A DNA stretch of 64,000 nt, taken from positions 62,001 through 126,000 of the forward strand of contig NZ_BAZF01000007.1 in NCBI RefSeq assembly GCF_000813145.1, written 5' to 3'. Below the pieces are notes generated by a model. It worked only from the letters and a program-made list of their open reading frames with translations. It searched no databases and was not told the DNA's origin. The stretch is from Geobacter sp. OR-1 (lineage in GTDB: Bacteria > Desulfobacterota > Desulfuromonadia > Geobacterales > DSM-12255). Position numbers and translations under genes: made by a program. Positions 1 to 9,590 of this stretch are shown piece after piece (position 1 is the first letter of the stretch; every line of letters begins with the position of its first letter).

Positions 1-137
<137 letters not shown>

Positions 138-146
138 TCAATAGAA

Positions 147-205
147 TGTAGGGGCAAACCTCGTGTTTCCCCTTTTTTCGGGCGATTACAAGAATCGCCC
201 CTACA
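147..205. repeat. Palindromic REP/MITE-like element at the end of prmC
   Basis: The two ends are exact inverted copies (TGTAGGGGC at 147-155 and GCCCCTACA at 197-205), with a further internal GGGCGATT/AATCGCCC pair at the right end. The right arm runs into prmC and supplies its TAG stop codon. Elements with these GTAGGGGC ends are common small intergenic repeats in many bacterial genomes. It could fold as RNA in either direction between prmC and murA. Confidence 0.7.
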
Positions 206-1046
206 ACATTTTACCGCCAACGACACGCTCTATCAGCTGCGGGTCTCTTGCCGTAAATATTTCCTTAAATCCAGCGGATTCGAACAGTTCCCGTACTGCC
301 GGAGCCTGACCGATCCCAACCTCCACCAGCAGCCAGCCACCGGGATTCAGATGTTGCGGGGCTGCCGGCACAATAATCCGGTAACAATCGAGGCCGTCCG
401 CCCCTCCATCCAGCGCATCGGTCGGTTCATATTCCCGCACCTCCGGCTGCAGGGTTTCCAGGTCGGCAGTCGCGATGTAGGGAGGATTGCTGACGACCAG
501 ATCAAACCGCTGATCCAGGAACGGCTCGAAAAATGACCCTTCGAACAGGTTAATCCGGCCCCCGAGACGATCCGCATTCCTCTGGGCCAGCTCCAGCGCC
601 TCATGCGACTTCTCGACACCGCTGACAACTGCTTCCGGGAGCGCCCTGGCCAGGGCGACCGCAATGCAACCGCTTCCGACACCGATATCAAGGATTGTTT
701 TCGCTTCCGGCGCCACCCGGCACGCCTCCGTTACCAGGACTTCCGTGTCGTGCCGGGGGATAAGAACTGCCGGGGAAACCTCAAACTCGATCCCGTTGAA
801 CTCCTGGGTCCCAAGTATGTATTGCAGCGGCTCGCGTTTAGCCCGACGCGTCACCATGCTGCGATACGCAGCAAGTTCCGCATCGGTCAACGGCTGGTCA
901 AAATTTACATACAGGCCGACACGATCATGGCCGGTGACCGAGGCAAGCAACCATTCCGACTCCAGCCGGGCGTTGTCAACGCCTTTCTCGGAAAGATACC
1001 CTTTCGTCCAGTCAAGAACCTTTCTGATCGTCCAGATCTCGCTCAA
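201..1046 (-). CDS. prmC: PrmC, release factor glutamine N5-methyltransferase
   Basis: 281 residues, the usual length. It methylates the glutamine of the GGQ motif in peptide chain release factors, using S-adenosylmethionine. Visible motifs are the SAM-binding DIGVGSG (about 120-126), the IPRHDTE segment (96-102), and the catalytic NPPY at 187-190. Its ATG overlaps the stop of prfA by four bases (ATGA), so it is probably translated together with its substrate. The stop codon lies inside a palindromic repeat, so the last residues may differ from those of relatives lacking that insertion. Confidence 0.95.
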   Translation of the reverse strand: MSEIWTIRKVLDWTKGYLSEKGVDNARLESEWLLASVTGHDRVGLYVNFDQPLTDAELAAYRSMVTRRAKREPLQYILGTQEFNGIEFEVSPAVLIPRHDTEVLVTEACRVAPEAKTILDIGVGSGCIAVALARALPEAVVSGVEKSHEALELAQRNADRLGGRINLFEGSFFEPFLDQRFDLVVSNPPYIATADLETLQPEVREYEPTDALDGGADGLDCYRIIVPAAPQHLNPGGWLLVEVGIGQAPAVRELFESAGFKEIFTARDPQLIERVVGGKML

Positions 1047-2110
1047 GCAGCCTCGCTTTGCGCTTGGAGGGCCTCCATCTGATAGTGGGTTCTCAAAGCA
1101 TCGACAATCTCGGAGACCTCTCCCTGCATAATGGCGTCGAGCTTGTAGAGGGTCAGCCCGATCCGGTGATCGGTCATCCGCCCCTGGGGAAAATTGTAGG
1201 TCCGGATCCGCTCGCTCCGGTCACCGCTTCCGACCTGCTGCTTCCGGTCGGCCGCCAGCTTGGCATTCTGCTCCTGCAGAATGGTGTCGAGTATCCGCGT
1301 CTTCAGGACCTTCATCGCCTTGGCCCGGTTCTTTATCTGGCTCCGCTCCTCCTGGCAGGCGACTACGGTGCCGGTCGGGATGTGGGTGATCCTGACCGCC
1401 GAGTCGGTGGTGTTGACATGCTGGCCACCGGCGCCTGACGAGCGATAGACATCGATCTTAAGGTCAGCCGGATTAATATCGATGTCCACATCCTCGGCTT
1501 CGGCCATGATGGCCACCGTGCAGGCGCTGGTGTGAATCCGCCCCTGAGCCTCGGTCTCAGGTACCCTCTGCACGCGGTGGGTTCCCGACTCGTACTTCAG
1601 CTTGGCATAGACATCCTGCCCCTCGATGGCAGCAATAACCTCTTTGTAGCCGCCCCGTTCGGATTCTGAGCAGGAAAGCATCTCAACCTTCCAGCGATTC
1701 TTTTCGGCAAAGCGGCTGTACATCCGGAACAGATCGCCGGCAAACAGCGCCGACTCGTCGCCTCCGGTACCGGCCCGGATCTCAAGAATAACGTTCTTGC
1801 TGTCATTGGGGTCCTTGGGAAGCAGCAAAACCTTTATCTCGTTCTCAAGCTGCTCCTGCTGTTCCTCCAGAGCCTGCAACTCCTCCTCGGCCATCTCTTT
1901 CATGTCGGGATCGGAAAGCAGTTCTCTATTCCCTTCGATATCTTCAAGGACCTTCCTGTGCCGGCGATACGCTTGCACCAGCGGAGTGAGATCGTTATGC
2001 TCCCGGGAAAACCTGCGGAACTCCGGCTGGTTGGCAATAACTGCAGGATCGGACAGCAGCGCCTCCAGCTCCTCAAAACGTCGTTCAAGTTCTTCAATGC
2101 GGTCAATCAT
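1043..2110 (-). CDS. prfA: Peptide chain release factor 1
   Basis: 355 residues, full length. Releases finished polypeptides at UAG and UAA codons. The GGQ motif is at 228-230 within [10 protein letters not shown], and the codon-recognition PxT motif appears as PET at 184-186, followed by the expected IHTSACTVA stretch. The amino end is a charged helical domain typical of RF1. The gene sits 14 bases after the DUF1385 gene and overlaps prmC, forming a tight group with its modifying enzyme. Confidence 0.97.
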   Translation of the reverse strand: MIDRIEELERRFEELEALLSDPAVIANQPEFRRFSREHNDLTPLVQAYRRHRKVLEDIEGNRELLSDPDMKEMAEEELQALEEQQEQLENEIKVLLLPKDPNDSKNVILEIRAGTGGDESALFAGDLFRMYSRFAEKNRWKVEMLSCSESERGGYKEVIAAIEGQDVYAKLKYESGTHRVQRVPETEAQGRIHTSACTVAIMAEAEDVDIDINPADLKIDVYRSSGAGGQHVNTTDSAVRITHIPTGTVVACQEERSQIKNRAKAMKVLKTRILDTILQEQNAKLAADRKQQVGSGDRSERIRTYNFPQGRMTDHRIGLTLYKLDAIMQGEVSEIVDALRTHYQMEALQAQSEAA

Positions 2111-2124
2111 TCTGCAAAAACCTC

Positions 2125-3075
2125 TTAGATTACAAGTCTGTCGTCTTTATATCCGGCATTCACTGCAAGCGCCTCTTCCATCGACCGGATTGCGACCTCC
2201 ATCTGGCTGTCATCCGGCTCCCTGGTCGTTAGCCGCTGCAGGGCAAGGCCAGGCGCTATTATCATCTTCACCAGCGGGGAATTGTCGTTTTTGGCGCTCC
2301 ACTTGAGAAACTCATAGGATACTCCGGCAATCAGGGGGAGCAGAACCACGCGCGACCCGGCTTTGAGGTAAAACGGCCAGAGCTTGGGGATCATGGAAAA
2401 GATTACGATACTCACCACCATGACGATCAGCAGAAAGCTGGTGCCACAGCGAGGGTGCAGGCGGCTGTACTTGCGAACATTCTCAACCGTCAGATCTTCC
2501 CCAGCCTCGAAAGCGAATATCGACTTATGCTCGGCGCCGTGGTACTGAAAGACCCGCTGGATATCCTCCATCCTGGAGATGGTCCATATGTAGAGGAGAA
2601 AAACCGCAACTCTGATCACTCCGTCCACCAGGTTGAAGATGATATTTGAATCGCCGATCACCGGCACCAGCAGTTTCGTCAGGTAGAGTGGCATGATGAA
2701 AAATAGGAGAATGCCGAACCCGAAGGCTATTGTCATGGTCCCTGCCATGGCCCAGGAAGAGAGTTCCTTTTTCTCCCCGCTCTTCTCGTCCTCTTCGGCG
2801 ATTGCTTCATTGGCCGAGAAGTTGAGCGCCTTAATCCCCACGATGAGAGACTGGAAAAGCGCGACAGCACCACGGACAACCGGAAGCTTGACGATGGGGA
2901 AGCGCTCGGAAAGCGGGATCACTTCTTCCTTCCGGACCGCAATTTCGCCGTCCGGTCGCCTGACCGCAATGGCCAATGATCTGGGGGCGCGCATCATTAC
3001 CCCTTCGATAACTGCTTGACCGCCGATGTTTATCTTCTCCGCCACCAACAGGAGGCTGGTCAAAAAACGAATCAC
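2125..3075 (-). CDS. DUF1385 family membrane protein
   Basis: 316 residues from a GTG start placed directly after the thyX stop; AGGAG lies about ten bases before it, which favours this start over internal ones. The signature is [16 protein letters not shown] near the amino end and the H-G-A-E-H-K segment followed by HPRCGTSF, both typical of DUF1385 proteins. There are about four membrane segments (after residue 110, around 150, around 225 and around 250). The function is unknown. The placement before prfA and prmC recurs in Geobacter relatives, which suggests co-transcription and not necessarily a shared role. Confidence 0.85.
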   Translation of the reverse strand: MIRFLTSLLLVAEKINIGGQAVIEGVMMRAPRSLAIAVRRPDGEIAVRKEEVIPLSERFPIVKLPVVRGAVALFQSLIVGIKALNFSANEAIAEEDEKSGEKKELSSWAMAGTMTIAFGFGILLFFIMPLYLTKLLVPVIGDSNIIFNLVDGVIRVAVFLLYIWTISRMEDIQRVFQYHGAEHKSIFAFEAGEDLTVENVRKYSRLHPRCGTSFLLIVMVVSIVIFSMIPKLWPFYLKAGSRVVLLPLIAGVSYEFLKWSAKNDNSPLVKMIIAPGLALQRLTTREPDDSQMEVAIRSMEEALAVNAGYKDDRLVI

Positions 3076-3771
3076 TTAGTTCATCTCCTTGAAAAATGCT
3101 CTGATGGCAGGAGCCTTGCCGCAGGTCATGGTTCCTTCGGGGCAGCTTCCGGCAACGCACCCCGGACCGGCATCCCTGAATATGGTCGGAGCAAGCGGCT
3201 TGACAACCCTGAGCATTTCTGTCGCCATGGCCCGGATCTCCCACTGGGCACGCTCACAGCAGCGCAGCTCGAAAAAGTGGAGCAGTTCGCGGGCGTTCAT
3301 GGTGACCATGATCTTTGTCTCAACCGCATTGGGGAGCACGAACCGGGCATCTTCCGCCGGCACGCCATCATCGACAAGCGCACGGTATGCCTCTGAGGCC
3401 ACTTGCATGGCCCGGTCGTAGATATCGCTCCTGAGCCGGCTCTCGGCAATGGATGCCGGTATCACCCGGGGGAAATCATCACCCTTGAACGCCACGTAAC
3501 GCTGAGACTGCTGGGAATAGGAGGCAACCCTGTGCCTCACCAACTGGTGCGAACAGGCGCGGGAGATCCCTTCAATGCCAAAGGTGAAAGAGACATGCTC
3601 AAGGACGGACTGGTGGCCGAGAGACAGGATTTTGTCCAGAAAGGCAGCAATGTCTGAACGGGAAAGCTTTTCCCGCAACTCATCGATGCCGACAGGGGAA
3701 TAGCAGAGGCGCGCCGCAAGGGCAACGGTCATTTCAGGGTCAGGGGTGTGCTGGAGAAGGGAAATATTCAT
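3076..3771 (-). CDS. thyX: Flavin-dependent thymidylate synthase ThyX
   Basis: 231 residues. Makes dTMP from dUMP with methylenetetrahydrofolate and FAD/NADPH. The diagnostic ThyX motif RHRx7S is present (R79, H80, R81, S89), with the surrounding HQLVRHRVASYSQQSQR matching the family. The NARELLHFFELRCC segment in the second half is also conserved. It is directly followed by the DUF1385 gene. A hairpin between rpmE and thyX suggests that thyX may have its own promoter. Confidence 0.96.
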   Translation of the reverse strand: MNISLLQHTPDPEMTVALAARLCYSPVGIDELREKLSRSDIAAFLDKILSLGHQSVLEHVSFTFGIEGISRACSHQLVRHRVASYSQQSQRYVAFKGDDFPRVIPASIAESRLRSDIYDRAMQVASEAYRALVDDGVPAEDARFVLPNAVETKIMVTMNARELLHFFELRCCERAQWEIRAMATEMLRVVKPLAPTIFRDAGPGCVAGSCPEGTMTCGKAPAIRAFFKEMN

Positions 3772-3819
3772 TTGTCTCTCAAGATAAAGACATTAAGAAT
3801 TCAGCATCACAGAAACAGA

Positions 3820-3853
3820 GAAGGGGATTTCGCCACATGACAAAATCCCCTTC
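3820..3853 (-). terminator. Hairpin after rpmE
   Basis: An 11-bp perfect stem (GAAGGGGATTT with AAATCCCCTTC) around a 12-base loop, just past the rpmE stop on the minus strand. It is followed by a modestly T-rich run, so it is a plausible though not ideal intrinsic terminator or attenuator before thyX. Confidence 0.6.
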
Positions 3854-3874
3854 CAAAAGCACATGGAAATCCTG

Positions 3875-4072
3875 CTACATGCCGTAACGCTTTTTGAAAC
3901 GCTCCACGCGACCGGCGGTGTCGATCAGCTTCTGCTTGCCGGTGAAAAACGGATGGCAGGCAGAGCAGATCTCGGTTGAGATTTCAGACTTTGTGGAGCG
4001 GGTCTGGAAGCTGTTGCCGCAGAGACACTTCACGGTCACTTCGTTATACTTGGGGTGTATTCCTTCTTTCAT
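3875..4072 (-). CDS. rpmE: 50S ribosomal protein L31
   Basis: 65 residues starting [12 protein letters not shown], the standard L31 opening; GAGGAGG lies a few bases before this ATG, and an upstream in-frame ATG lacks such a site. Four cysteines (CLCG in the first half and CSACH in the second) indicate the zinc-binding form of L31. Zinc-containing L31 is replaced by a zinc-free paralogue under zinc limitation in some bacteria; no such paralogue is present here. It follows rho, the usual neighbour in this group. Confidence 0.96.
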   Translation of the reverse strand: MKEGIHPKYNEVTVKCLCGNSFQTRSTKSEISTEICSACHPFFTGKQKLIDTAGRVERFKKRYGM

Positions 4073-4191
4073 TGCGGTCCTCCTCAACAACCAAATTTAT
4101 ATTTGTCAGGTAGTTAGATACTGCGAAAGTTAAAAGTTAGCACTCTGAATTTATTATTGCAAGACTTTTTTCCGGTATGCTGCATACAAAC

Positions 4192-5439
4192 CTACTTGCT
4201 CATCGAATCGAGGAACTCCTGATTCGTTTTCGTCTCGGAAAGTTTGTCCAAGAGGAATTCCATGCTGTCCACGACATTCATCGGGTGGAGCACCTTCCTG
4301 AGGATCCAGATTCGATTGAGAGCAACCTTTTCGATCAACAGCTCCTCCTTCCTGGTGCCGGACTTATTGATGTCTATGGCCGGAAAGGTCCGCTTCTCCA
4401 CAAGCTTTCGATCCAAGTGAACCTCCATGTTGCCGGTCCCCTTGAACTCCTCGAAAATGACTTCGTCCATCTTGCTCCCGGTGTCGATGAGGGCTGAAGC
4501 GATGATAGTGAGTGAGCCGCCTTCTTCAATGTTACGGGCAGCACCAAAGAACCGCTTGGGTTTCTGCAGGGCGTTTGCATCCACACCACCGGTAAGAATC
4601 TTCCCTGATGGCGGGAGCACCGTATTGTAGGCGCGCGCCAAGCGGGTAATGGAATCCAGCAGGATCACCACGTCACGCTTGTGCTCTACCAGGCGCTTGG
4701 CCTTTTCTATTACCATTTCAGCCACCTGCACGTGGCGCGTCGCAGGTTCGTCGAATGTTGAGGAAACCACCTCCCCCTTGACTGAACGCTGCATGTCGGT
4801 GACCTCCTCCGGACGTTCATCAATCAGCAGCACTATCAGGTACACCTCGGGGTGATTTTCGGCGATAGAATTGGCGATATTCTGGATCAGCATGGTTTTG
4901 CCGGTTCGGGGAGGTGCAACGATCAAGCCACGCTGGCCCTTGCCGATGGGTGAAGTCAGCTCCATGACGCGCATCGGCATGTTGTCCGGGGCAGTCTCCA
5001 GCTTCAGCTTTTCCAGCGGGTAAAGTGGCGTCAGGTTATCGAAAAGGATCTTGTCGCGAGCCACCTCGGGAGATTCGAAGTTGACGCTCTCAACCTTCAG
5101 AAGGGCAAAATATCGCTCCCCCTCCTTTGGAGGCCTTATCTGCCCGGAAACCGTATCCCCGGTCTGGAGATTGAACCGCCGGATCTGACTAGGCGAAACA
5201 TAAATATCGTCAGGACCGGGGAGATAGTTATAATCAGGCGACCTCAGGAACCCAAAACCATCCGGCAAAGTCTCAAGAACCCCTTCGCCAAAAATCATCC
5301 CGTTCTTTTCTGTTTGGGCGTTAAGAATCGCAAAGATCAAGTCCTGCTTACGAAGACTCGATGCCCCCTCAATATTCAGGCTTTTGGCAATTGCTGCGAG
5401 ATCATTAATCTTTTTACCCTTAAGTTCCTGTAAGTTCAT
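4192..5439 (-). CDS. rho: Transcription termination factor Rho
   Basis: 415 residues with the start set at [10 protein letters not shown], where AGGAGAAC precedes the ATG; a longer in-frame reading adds 16 residues with no support. Rho is the hexameric RNA-dependent ATPase that ends transcription. The amino SAP-like helix region is followed by the RNA-binding cold-shock fold ([23 protein letters not shown], about 60-82), the Walker A PPRTGKT at 176-182, the Walker [16 protein letters not shown], and the [16 protein letters not shown] region. It is the first gene of the housekeeping block. Confidence 0.97.
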   Translation of the reverse strand: MNLQELKGKKINDLAAIAKSLNIEGASSLRKQDLIFAILNAQTEKNGMIFGEGVLETLPDGFGFLRSPDYNYLPGPDDIYVSPSQIRRFNLQTGDTVSGQIRPPKEGERYFALLKVESVNFESPEVARDKILFDNLTPLYPLEKLKLETAPDNMPMRVMELTSPIGKGQRGLIVAPPRTGKTMLIQNIANSIAENHPEVYLIVLLIDERPEEVTDMQRSVKGEVVSSTFDEPATRHVQVAEMVIEKAKRLVEHKRDVVILLDSITRLARAYNTVLPPSGKILTGGVDANALQKPKRFFGAARNIEEGGSLTIIASALIDTGSKMDEVIFEEFKGTGNMEVHLDRKLVEKRTFPAIDINKSGTRKEELLIEKVALNRIWILRKVLHPMNVVDSMEFLLDKLSETKTNQEFLDSMSK

Positions 5440-5784
5440 CTGTTCTCCTGGGTTGCCGCAGATCAGCAAATAAATAATTTTGCCCAATATGGGCTGTGTG
5501 GTCGGAACCCTGAAAGCTCCAATTTAATATTTTAAGGGGTGGCCGTAAGTAAAAGATAAAGTCCGTAGTTTATATAAGTTGAATTAACGCGGGATTACCG
5601 AGGCAAGCACAAGCCTGTGCATAATCAGGGAATTAATTGAGGTAAATAAAATAAACACTAAGGGAGGCACATTGTCAACTGGAAATTCGATCGAACAACA
5701 ATATTCCCCGCAATTCTCCCGATTGAAAATTGCGGGGGAGACTCTCGCGATTCAACGTGCGGTTAACCTAAACTTCTGCGGATT
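5440..5784. other. Gap upstream of rho
   Basis: AT-rich stretch that must hold the rho promoter. It contains an inverted repeat at 5706-5737 (CCCCGCAATT with AATTGCGGGG, 12-base loop) that lacks a T-run on either side. A TTG codon at 5672 after GGGAGG opens a 54-codon reading frame on the plus strand which overlaps the next gene and is not called. No other feature was recognised. Confidence 0.5.
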
Positions 5785-6222
5785 CTATGTTGCAGAATTA
5801 AACTCCTTTTCTGCAAGTTCTAGGATCTCCCGATAGATTGCAATCATCACCCCAACATCAAGCCACTTTTTGGCAACGGCACAGAGCAACGACCAAGCAT
5901 TGGCAAGCGTCCCGGAAACAATGAGAATGCCGAGCATCCGTGATTCTTCCTGACTGGCAAGATAGCCGCCGAAGACGGCAACTATTACCATAGAGCCGAA
6001 CCAAGCCACTTCAGGGCCGCGAAAAGGATTTTCCATAATATTCAGAAAATTGATGTAATACCGGGAAAGCCCGACAACTTTTTTCATGAATTCCGCCAAC
6101 TCGTCGCCCCCATGCTTTAGATATGCATAGGTCAGAAATCGTTCGCTGGCTGTTTTTTTGCCCTTTTTCATCCGCTCGTTAACATACTTACCAATGGCTT
6201 CGTCAATAGTTTCGGTATTCAT
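5785..6222 (-). CDS. Small membrane protein of unknown function
   Basis: 145 residues from the ATG that follows GGAAGCGAGG; a 17-residue upstream extension has no ribosome site. The first 50 residues are charged and helical (acidic start, then a KKGKKTASER stretch). Two hydrophobic segments follow, around 75-92 (VAWFGSMVIVAVFGGYLA) and 99-117, and then an amphipathic tail. The family was not recognised. It stands alone, with AT-rich flanks on both sides, and could be a recently acquired gene. Its use of A and T is higher than in the housekeeping genes. Confidence 0.6.
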   Translation of the reverse strand: MNTETIDEAIGKYVNERMKKGKKTASERFLTYAYLKHGGDELAEFMKKVVGLSRYYINFLNIMENPFRGPEVAWFGSMVIVAVFGGYLASQEESRMLGILIVSGTLANAWSLLCAVAKKWLDVGVMIAIYREILELAEKEFNSAT

Positions 6223-6320
6223 AGTCAACCTCGCTTCCTTTTCAGAAAACACGACTGCTTCAATCCGTTCCATGTTTTTCGAAATACATAATCCGTGCCG
6301 GGATTACATCTAAGGTGGAC

Positions 6321-6348
6321 ATAATATTTATACATTTCTTATCGGCAA
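6321..6348 (-). promoter_or_regulatory. Possible promoter of the 145-residue membrane protein
   Basis: On the minus strand TTGCCG and TATTAT are separated by 16 bases, about 100 bases before the start codon. The -35 is imperfect, so this is tentative. Confidence 0.35.
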
Positions 6349-6507
6349 GTTATAAAAATAATGTAGCCGGTTTCTCTCCTTAATAACCGCATAACTAGTT
6401 GCATTCATGCAACAGAAGCGTGATTATTTTGCATAATCGCAACTTATTTAACACCAGGACAATCCAGAACAACTGCCCACTAAATAGGCACAAATGCCCT
6501 CCGCAAT
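6349..6507. other. AT-rich gap, nothing recognised
   Basis: No gene-like reading frame with a ribosome site and no clear repeat were seen here. A short GTTGCATTCATGCAAC palindrome lies near 6400. Confidence 0.5.
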
Positions 6508-6531
6508 AAAAAAAGGCGGCCAATGGCCGCC
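6508..6531 (-). terminator. Intrinsic terminator after the outer-membrane protein gene
   Basis: GGCGGCC and GGCCGCC pair around a three-base loop at 6515-6531 and are followed on the minus strand by seven Ts. This is a textbook terminator 30 bases past the stop codon at 6562. Confidence 0.92.
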
Positions 6532-6561
6532 TAAGTGTATTATTTATCAATACTAGTGTAT

Positions 6562-7161
6562 TTAGTTAAAGAAAAACCTGACCCCAAACATCCCTGAAAA
6601 AGCAGAAGGGTCGAAATTGCCTTTTGTTCCTGAAGGACCGTTGATATCGGTTTCAGGAGCAACGAGAAGCTTCCCCTCGGCATTCAGGGCAATGTTCCTC
6701 GTCAAGAAGTAATCGATCCCGCCGCTGGCATGAATTCCTACTGTTGTGTCAACACTATAGCCGGGACGATCATAGTCACTGAGCAAAATGTCAAGCCCTG
6801 CTCCCACATAAGGAGTCAGATTGGGCTGATTGATCTCAAAGCGGTACTGCCCACCAAGTGCAATATTGGTAACGGTGAAATCCCCCTTATTCCCGCCCAC
6901 CGGGTCTTCCGAACCAAAATTCGTGTGCGTGACATCCACTTCTGCAGCCCAATTTTTATCGATCCCGTAGATAAAGCCGCCACCGAAGTTAAATCCGGCA
7001 TCTGTTTCAATTTTATAAGGCCCCAAATCACTATCAGAGGGGATGATGAAACCAAGCCGCCCTGTTACCCCCGCCTTCCCCTTGATGTTCTGAGCCTCTG
7101 TCGGTGCGGATGAAATTGCAAGTACTGCGGTCATGCAGATCATTGTCACTATTGTTCGCAT
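6562..7161 (-). CDS. Outer-membrane beta-barrel protein (OmpW/opacity-like)
   Basis: 199 residues from the ATG preceded by AAAGGAG. A signal peptide (MRTIVTMICMTAVLAISSAP, cleavage probably near TEA-Q) leads into alternating amphipathic strands rich in Gly and aromatics. The protein ends in GVRFFFN, a terminal aromatic residue pattern close to that recognised by the BAM complex. Segments such as YGIDKNWAAEVDVTHT and YVGAGLDILLSDYD are typical of eight-stranded barrels. It lies 20 bases after elbB, so the two are likely co-transcribed and end at the strong terminator. The substrate or ligand is unknown. Confidence 0.8.
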   Translation of the reverse strand: MRTIVTMICMTAVLAISSAPTEAQNIKGKAGVTGRLGFIIPSDSDLGPYKIETDAGFNFGGGFIYGIDKNWAAEVDVTHTNFGSEDPVGGNKGDFTVTNIALGGQYRFEINQPNLTPYVGAGLDILLSDYDRPGYSVDTTVGIHASGGIDYFLTRNIALNAEGKLLVAPETDINGPSGTKGNFDPSAFSGMFGVRFFFN

Positions 7162-7180
7162 TTCGCGTCTCCTTTCAAAT

Positions 7181-7837
7181 TTAAATAAGTTCAATTACTG
7201 CCTTCACCGCTTTTTCGATCCCCTCTGCCGCCTCAGAAATATTATTGGCCAGCATGTAGGCAGGAGTTGAGACAATCTTGTTGTCCCTGTCTATCACGAG
7301 TTCAGTTACCGGACAGTCGACATGACTGCTACCGGTCTGATTTATTGCTGCGGCGGTTCCGCTATCGTTCCCAATAGTCAGCTTGGGCGCATACTCCTTG
7401 CCCAGAGTCGCCGCCACCAGTGCCGGTGCAATGCAGATTGCGCCAATCGGCTTCTTGGCCGCGGCCATCTCCTTCATCAACCGGGCAACGTCAGGCTGAA
7501 TTGCAGCACCCGCCCCTCTTGCGGCGAAATTGCACAGATTTTTGGCCGCTCCGAATCCTCCGGGAAACACTAAGGCATCCAAGTCACCTGCTTTTACCTC
7601 AGCAATGTTCGTAATTTTGCCCCGGGCGATTCTGGCAGATTCAACCAGTACATTTCTTTTCGCGCCGGTCTCCTGGCCTGTCAGGTGATTTACCTCGGAC
7701 AGTTCGATGTCAGGCGCCATGCAGACAGCCTCTGCCCCATTCCGGTTGATCGCCAGCAGCGTACAGACAGCCTCGTGAATCTCACTGCCGTCGAACACAC
7801 CGCATCCCGACAGGACGACTCCGATTCTCTTTTTCAT
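7181..7837 (-). CDS. elbB: ElbB-type isoprenoid biosynthesis glyoxalase
   Basis: 218 residues, the usual length of ElbB, a member of the DJ-1/PfpI superfamily. E. coli ElbB has glyoxalase activity and is linked to isoprenoid production. Family hallmarks are the opening VVLSGCGVFDGSEIHEA, the LVFPGGFGAAKNLC motif, and the nucleophile elbow GAICIAPAL with Cys in the expected place. It is cytoplasmic, with no signal peptide. The outer-membrane protein gene follows on the same strand. Confidence 0.92.
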   Translation of the reverse strand: MKKRIGVVLSGCGVFDGSEIHEAVCTLLAINRNGAEAVCMAPDIELSEVNHLTGQETGAKRNVLVESARIARGKITNIAEVKAGDLDALVFPGGFGAAKNLCNFAARGAGAAIQPDVARLMKEMAAAKKPIGAICIAPALVAATLGKEYAPKLTIGNDSGTAAAINQTGSSHVDCPVTELVIDRDNKIVSTPAYMLANNISEAAEGIEKAVKAVIELI

Positions 7838-8035
7838 AGAAACTCCTCCTATATGGATTATATTGGCAGGACGTCGCGCCAGTGGAAACCTCTGGGCTCT
7901 CGGATTGGCGAACTATAGCATATCAGTCCCGGGGTGTTAACCGCTTTTTGCTGACAACAATGGCCGGAGCAAGAGCAGCAAGACAGTCTTACTTTTTTGT
8001 GCTATGGTCCGTTAAAATCGCTTGGGGAGTTTTCA

Positions 8036-8632
8036 ATGGCGGCGGGGAGCCACACCCTTCGGGAAAAGATCGGCCTCCAGCAGGTTCTGCTGCACGGCTC
8101 CTCTGTTTTCTCAATCCAATGGATCGTTCTCCCGCGGTCATGCATAGGACGCCTTTCCCCCAGTATCCTGCTGGACAGATATCTTCAGTATATCAAAGTA
8201 TTCACCCTATCGCTGATTAGACCCTGCAGGACAAATGACAAGCTAGAGTTCCTCTTGCTCAGCACCAGGTTCAGCATGATAACCTTCCAGTGCCCGACTA
8301 AAACCATGTCCGGGGATACCGAATCCATAACATTATCAATATGCGGCGGACTTCTTGTGCAGAGAGAAAACTGTTGCCGCGGTGAACTCACCTTCTCATG
8401 CAAACCGATCCGTAACGGAATTAAAGTAATATTGCAGCTGTCAGATTACTGCCCAATGCTCCTTGGCACTAGGCCTTCCCGGCTGCGCAAAATGCTTTAC
8501 CGGTTCACGCAGGCTTATATCCACAAGATTGTCACTGTAAGATTTCTGGCAAAAATATATTACGAGCTGGAGGGGTTACGTCCTGAAATCAGGGTGGTCA
8601 AGACAAGAATTTGCACCGGAGAAGAGATCTGA
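8036..8632 (+). CDS. Protein of unknown function
   Basis: 198 residues from the ATG at 8036, which has GGGGAG six bases upstream; a longer reading from 7997 lacks one. The product is cationic, has no signal peptide, and carries many cysteines (about nine), including a CxxxC-like CGGLLVQRENCC cluster near residue 115. No long membrane segment was seen. The family was not recognised and the neighbours give no hint. A PilZ protein gene follows 114 bases later on the same strand. The good ribosome site and the long frame support it as a real gene. Confidence 0.6.
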   Translation: MAAGSHTLREKIGLQQVLLHGSSVFSIQWIVLPRSCIGRLSPSILLDRYLQYIKVFTLSLIRPCRTNDKLEFLLLSTRFSMITFQCPTKTMSGDTESITLSICGGLLVQRENCCRGELTFSCKPIRNGIKVILQLSDYCPMLLGTRPSRLRKMLYRFTQAYIHKIVTVRFLAKIYYELEGLRPEIRVVKTRICTGEEI

Positions 8633-8746
8633 TCGCCCGATACAATGTTTCTAACCGGCGGATAGAGAAAAGCTGACCGTTAATTTGCGTACTTAAGACG
8701 TGATGATATACTCTCTCTCAATAAAATTCATTACACAGGAATGCCA

Positions 8747-9088
8747 ATGGCCGAAAAACGTTACCTGATGAGACACCGGCGCAGGTTTGCCCTTCGATTC
8801 GGAGAAAATGAAGCAACAAGACTCGGCTTCACTGAAGATATAAGCACGGAAGGGATGTTCATAAGAACGACTAATACCTACGCTCCCGGAACCTTGCTTA
8901 AAGTGACCATAACTCTTCCGGAGGATCAATCCATTTCCTTTACAGGTAAGGTCATGTGGGCCAAAAGGGTTCCGCCGCAAATGGCAAGACTGGTCAAAAA
9001 AGCGGGTTTTGGTTTGAAGATAGAATCTTTTATAGAAGGTGAAGAGCTGTATCGGCACGCATGTGAAAAATCGCTGACCCCTGCATGA
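8747..9088 (+). CDS. PilZ domain protein
   Basis: 113 residues from the second of two close ATGs; AGGA lies six bases before this one and abuts the first (8741). It carries the PilZ features RHRRRFALRF (the RxxxR arm) and EDISTEGMFIRT (the D/NxSxxG motif), followed by a beta-barrel with TFTGKVMWAKR-like strands. PilZ domains bind cyclic di-GMP and relay it to motility, polysaccharide or transcription targets. It is a single-domain adaptor. A second PilZ protein occurs at 56.9 kb. Confidence 0.85.
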   Translation: MAEKRYLMRHRRRFALRFGENEATRLGFTEDISTEGMFIRTTNTYAPGTLLKVTITLPEDQSISFTGKVMWAKRVPPQMARLVKKAGFGLKIESFIEGEELYRHACEKSLTPA

Positions 9089-9089
9089 A

Positions 9090-9494
9090 TTACCCTTCGT
9101 CCGATGAGATCTTGAGGGCGACTCTCCGGTGTCTCGGTCCGTCAAATTCACAAAAATAAACCGCCTGCCATGTCCCGAGCAATAGTTTGGTGTTTTCAAT
9201 AAACACGCTCTGGCTTGCGCCGATTATTGAAGATTTTATGTGAGCGTCAGAGTTCCCTTCAGCATGAGTGAAATAAGGGTCATGGGGCACAAGCTTGTTC
9301 AGGAAAGCCACCATATCGCGCTGAACTGCGGGATCCGCGCCTTCATTAATCGTTATAGCCGCTGTCGTGTGCAAGACAAAGAGATGACAGATACCGTTAC
9401 GAACCCCGGCATTCTTGACCGCTTCCTGCAGTTGGCCGGTTATATCAATGAATTCGGTTCGTGCACGACTTTTTACCTCTATGTAACGGATCAT
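9090..9494 (-). CDS. yjbQ: YjbQ/UPF0047 family protein
   Basis: 134 residues from the ATG preceded by GGAGGAAGAG; the 12-residue upstream extension is unsupported. The family is defined by LHTTAAITINEGADP, the HDPYFTHAEGNSDAH segment and the GTWQAVYFCEFDGPRHRRV ending, all present. E. coli YjbQ has reported secondary thiamine phosphate synthase activity, but the main role is uncertain. It converges tail-to-tail with the PilZ gene, with one base between the stop codons. A hairpin terminator lies just upstream, closing the peptide gene transcribed in the same direction. Confidence 0.93.
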   Translation of the reverse strand: MIRYIEVKSRARTEFIDITGQLQEAVKNAGVRNGICHLFVLHTTAAITINEGADPAVQRDMVAFLNKLVPHDPYFTHAEGNSDAHIKSSIIGASQSVFIENTKLLLGTWQAVYFCEFDGPRHRRVALKISSDEG

Positions 9495-9535
9495 CTCTTC
9501 CTCCGGTCCATATTGCTGAAGGCAGGCCACAAATT

Positions 9536-9572
9536 AAAGAGGGCATTATCCTTGATCGATAATGCCCTCTTT
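9536..9572 (-). terminator. Strong hairpin terminator of the peptide gene
   Basis: A perfect 15-bp stem (AAAGAGGGCATTATC with GATAATGCCCTCTTT) with a 7-base loop. On the minus strand it begins 18 bases after the stop codon of the 19-residue peptide and runs into TTTAATTT. It lies upstream of yjbQ, so it would insulate yjbQ from the peptide promoter. Confidence 0.8.
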
Positions 9573-9590
9573 CGCCGTTCATTGTTCCGC

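Noticed and set aside
4175-4187. 13-bp palindrome GTATGCTGCATAC between rho and rpmE
   Set aside because: No T-run follows in either direction and nothing links it to a known operator; too short to call.
5706-5737. Terminator upstream of rho
   Set aside because: The 10-bp stem is sound but neither flank is T-rich, so it was only mentioned in the gap entry.
5672-5836. 54-codon plus-strand frame from TTG after GGGAGG
   Set aside because: It overlaps the 3' end of the converging gene, has a poor composition and no family resemblance; the ribosome-like site may be chance.
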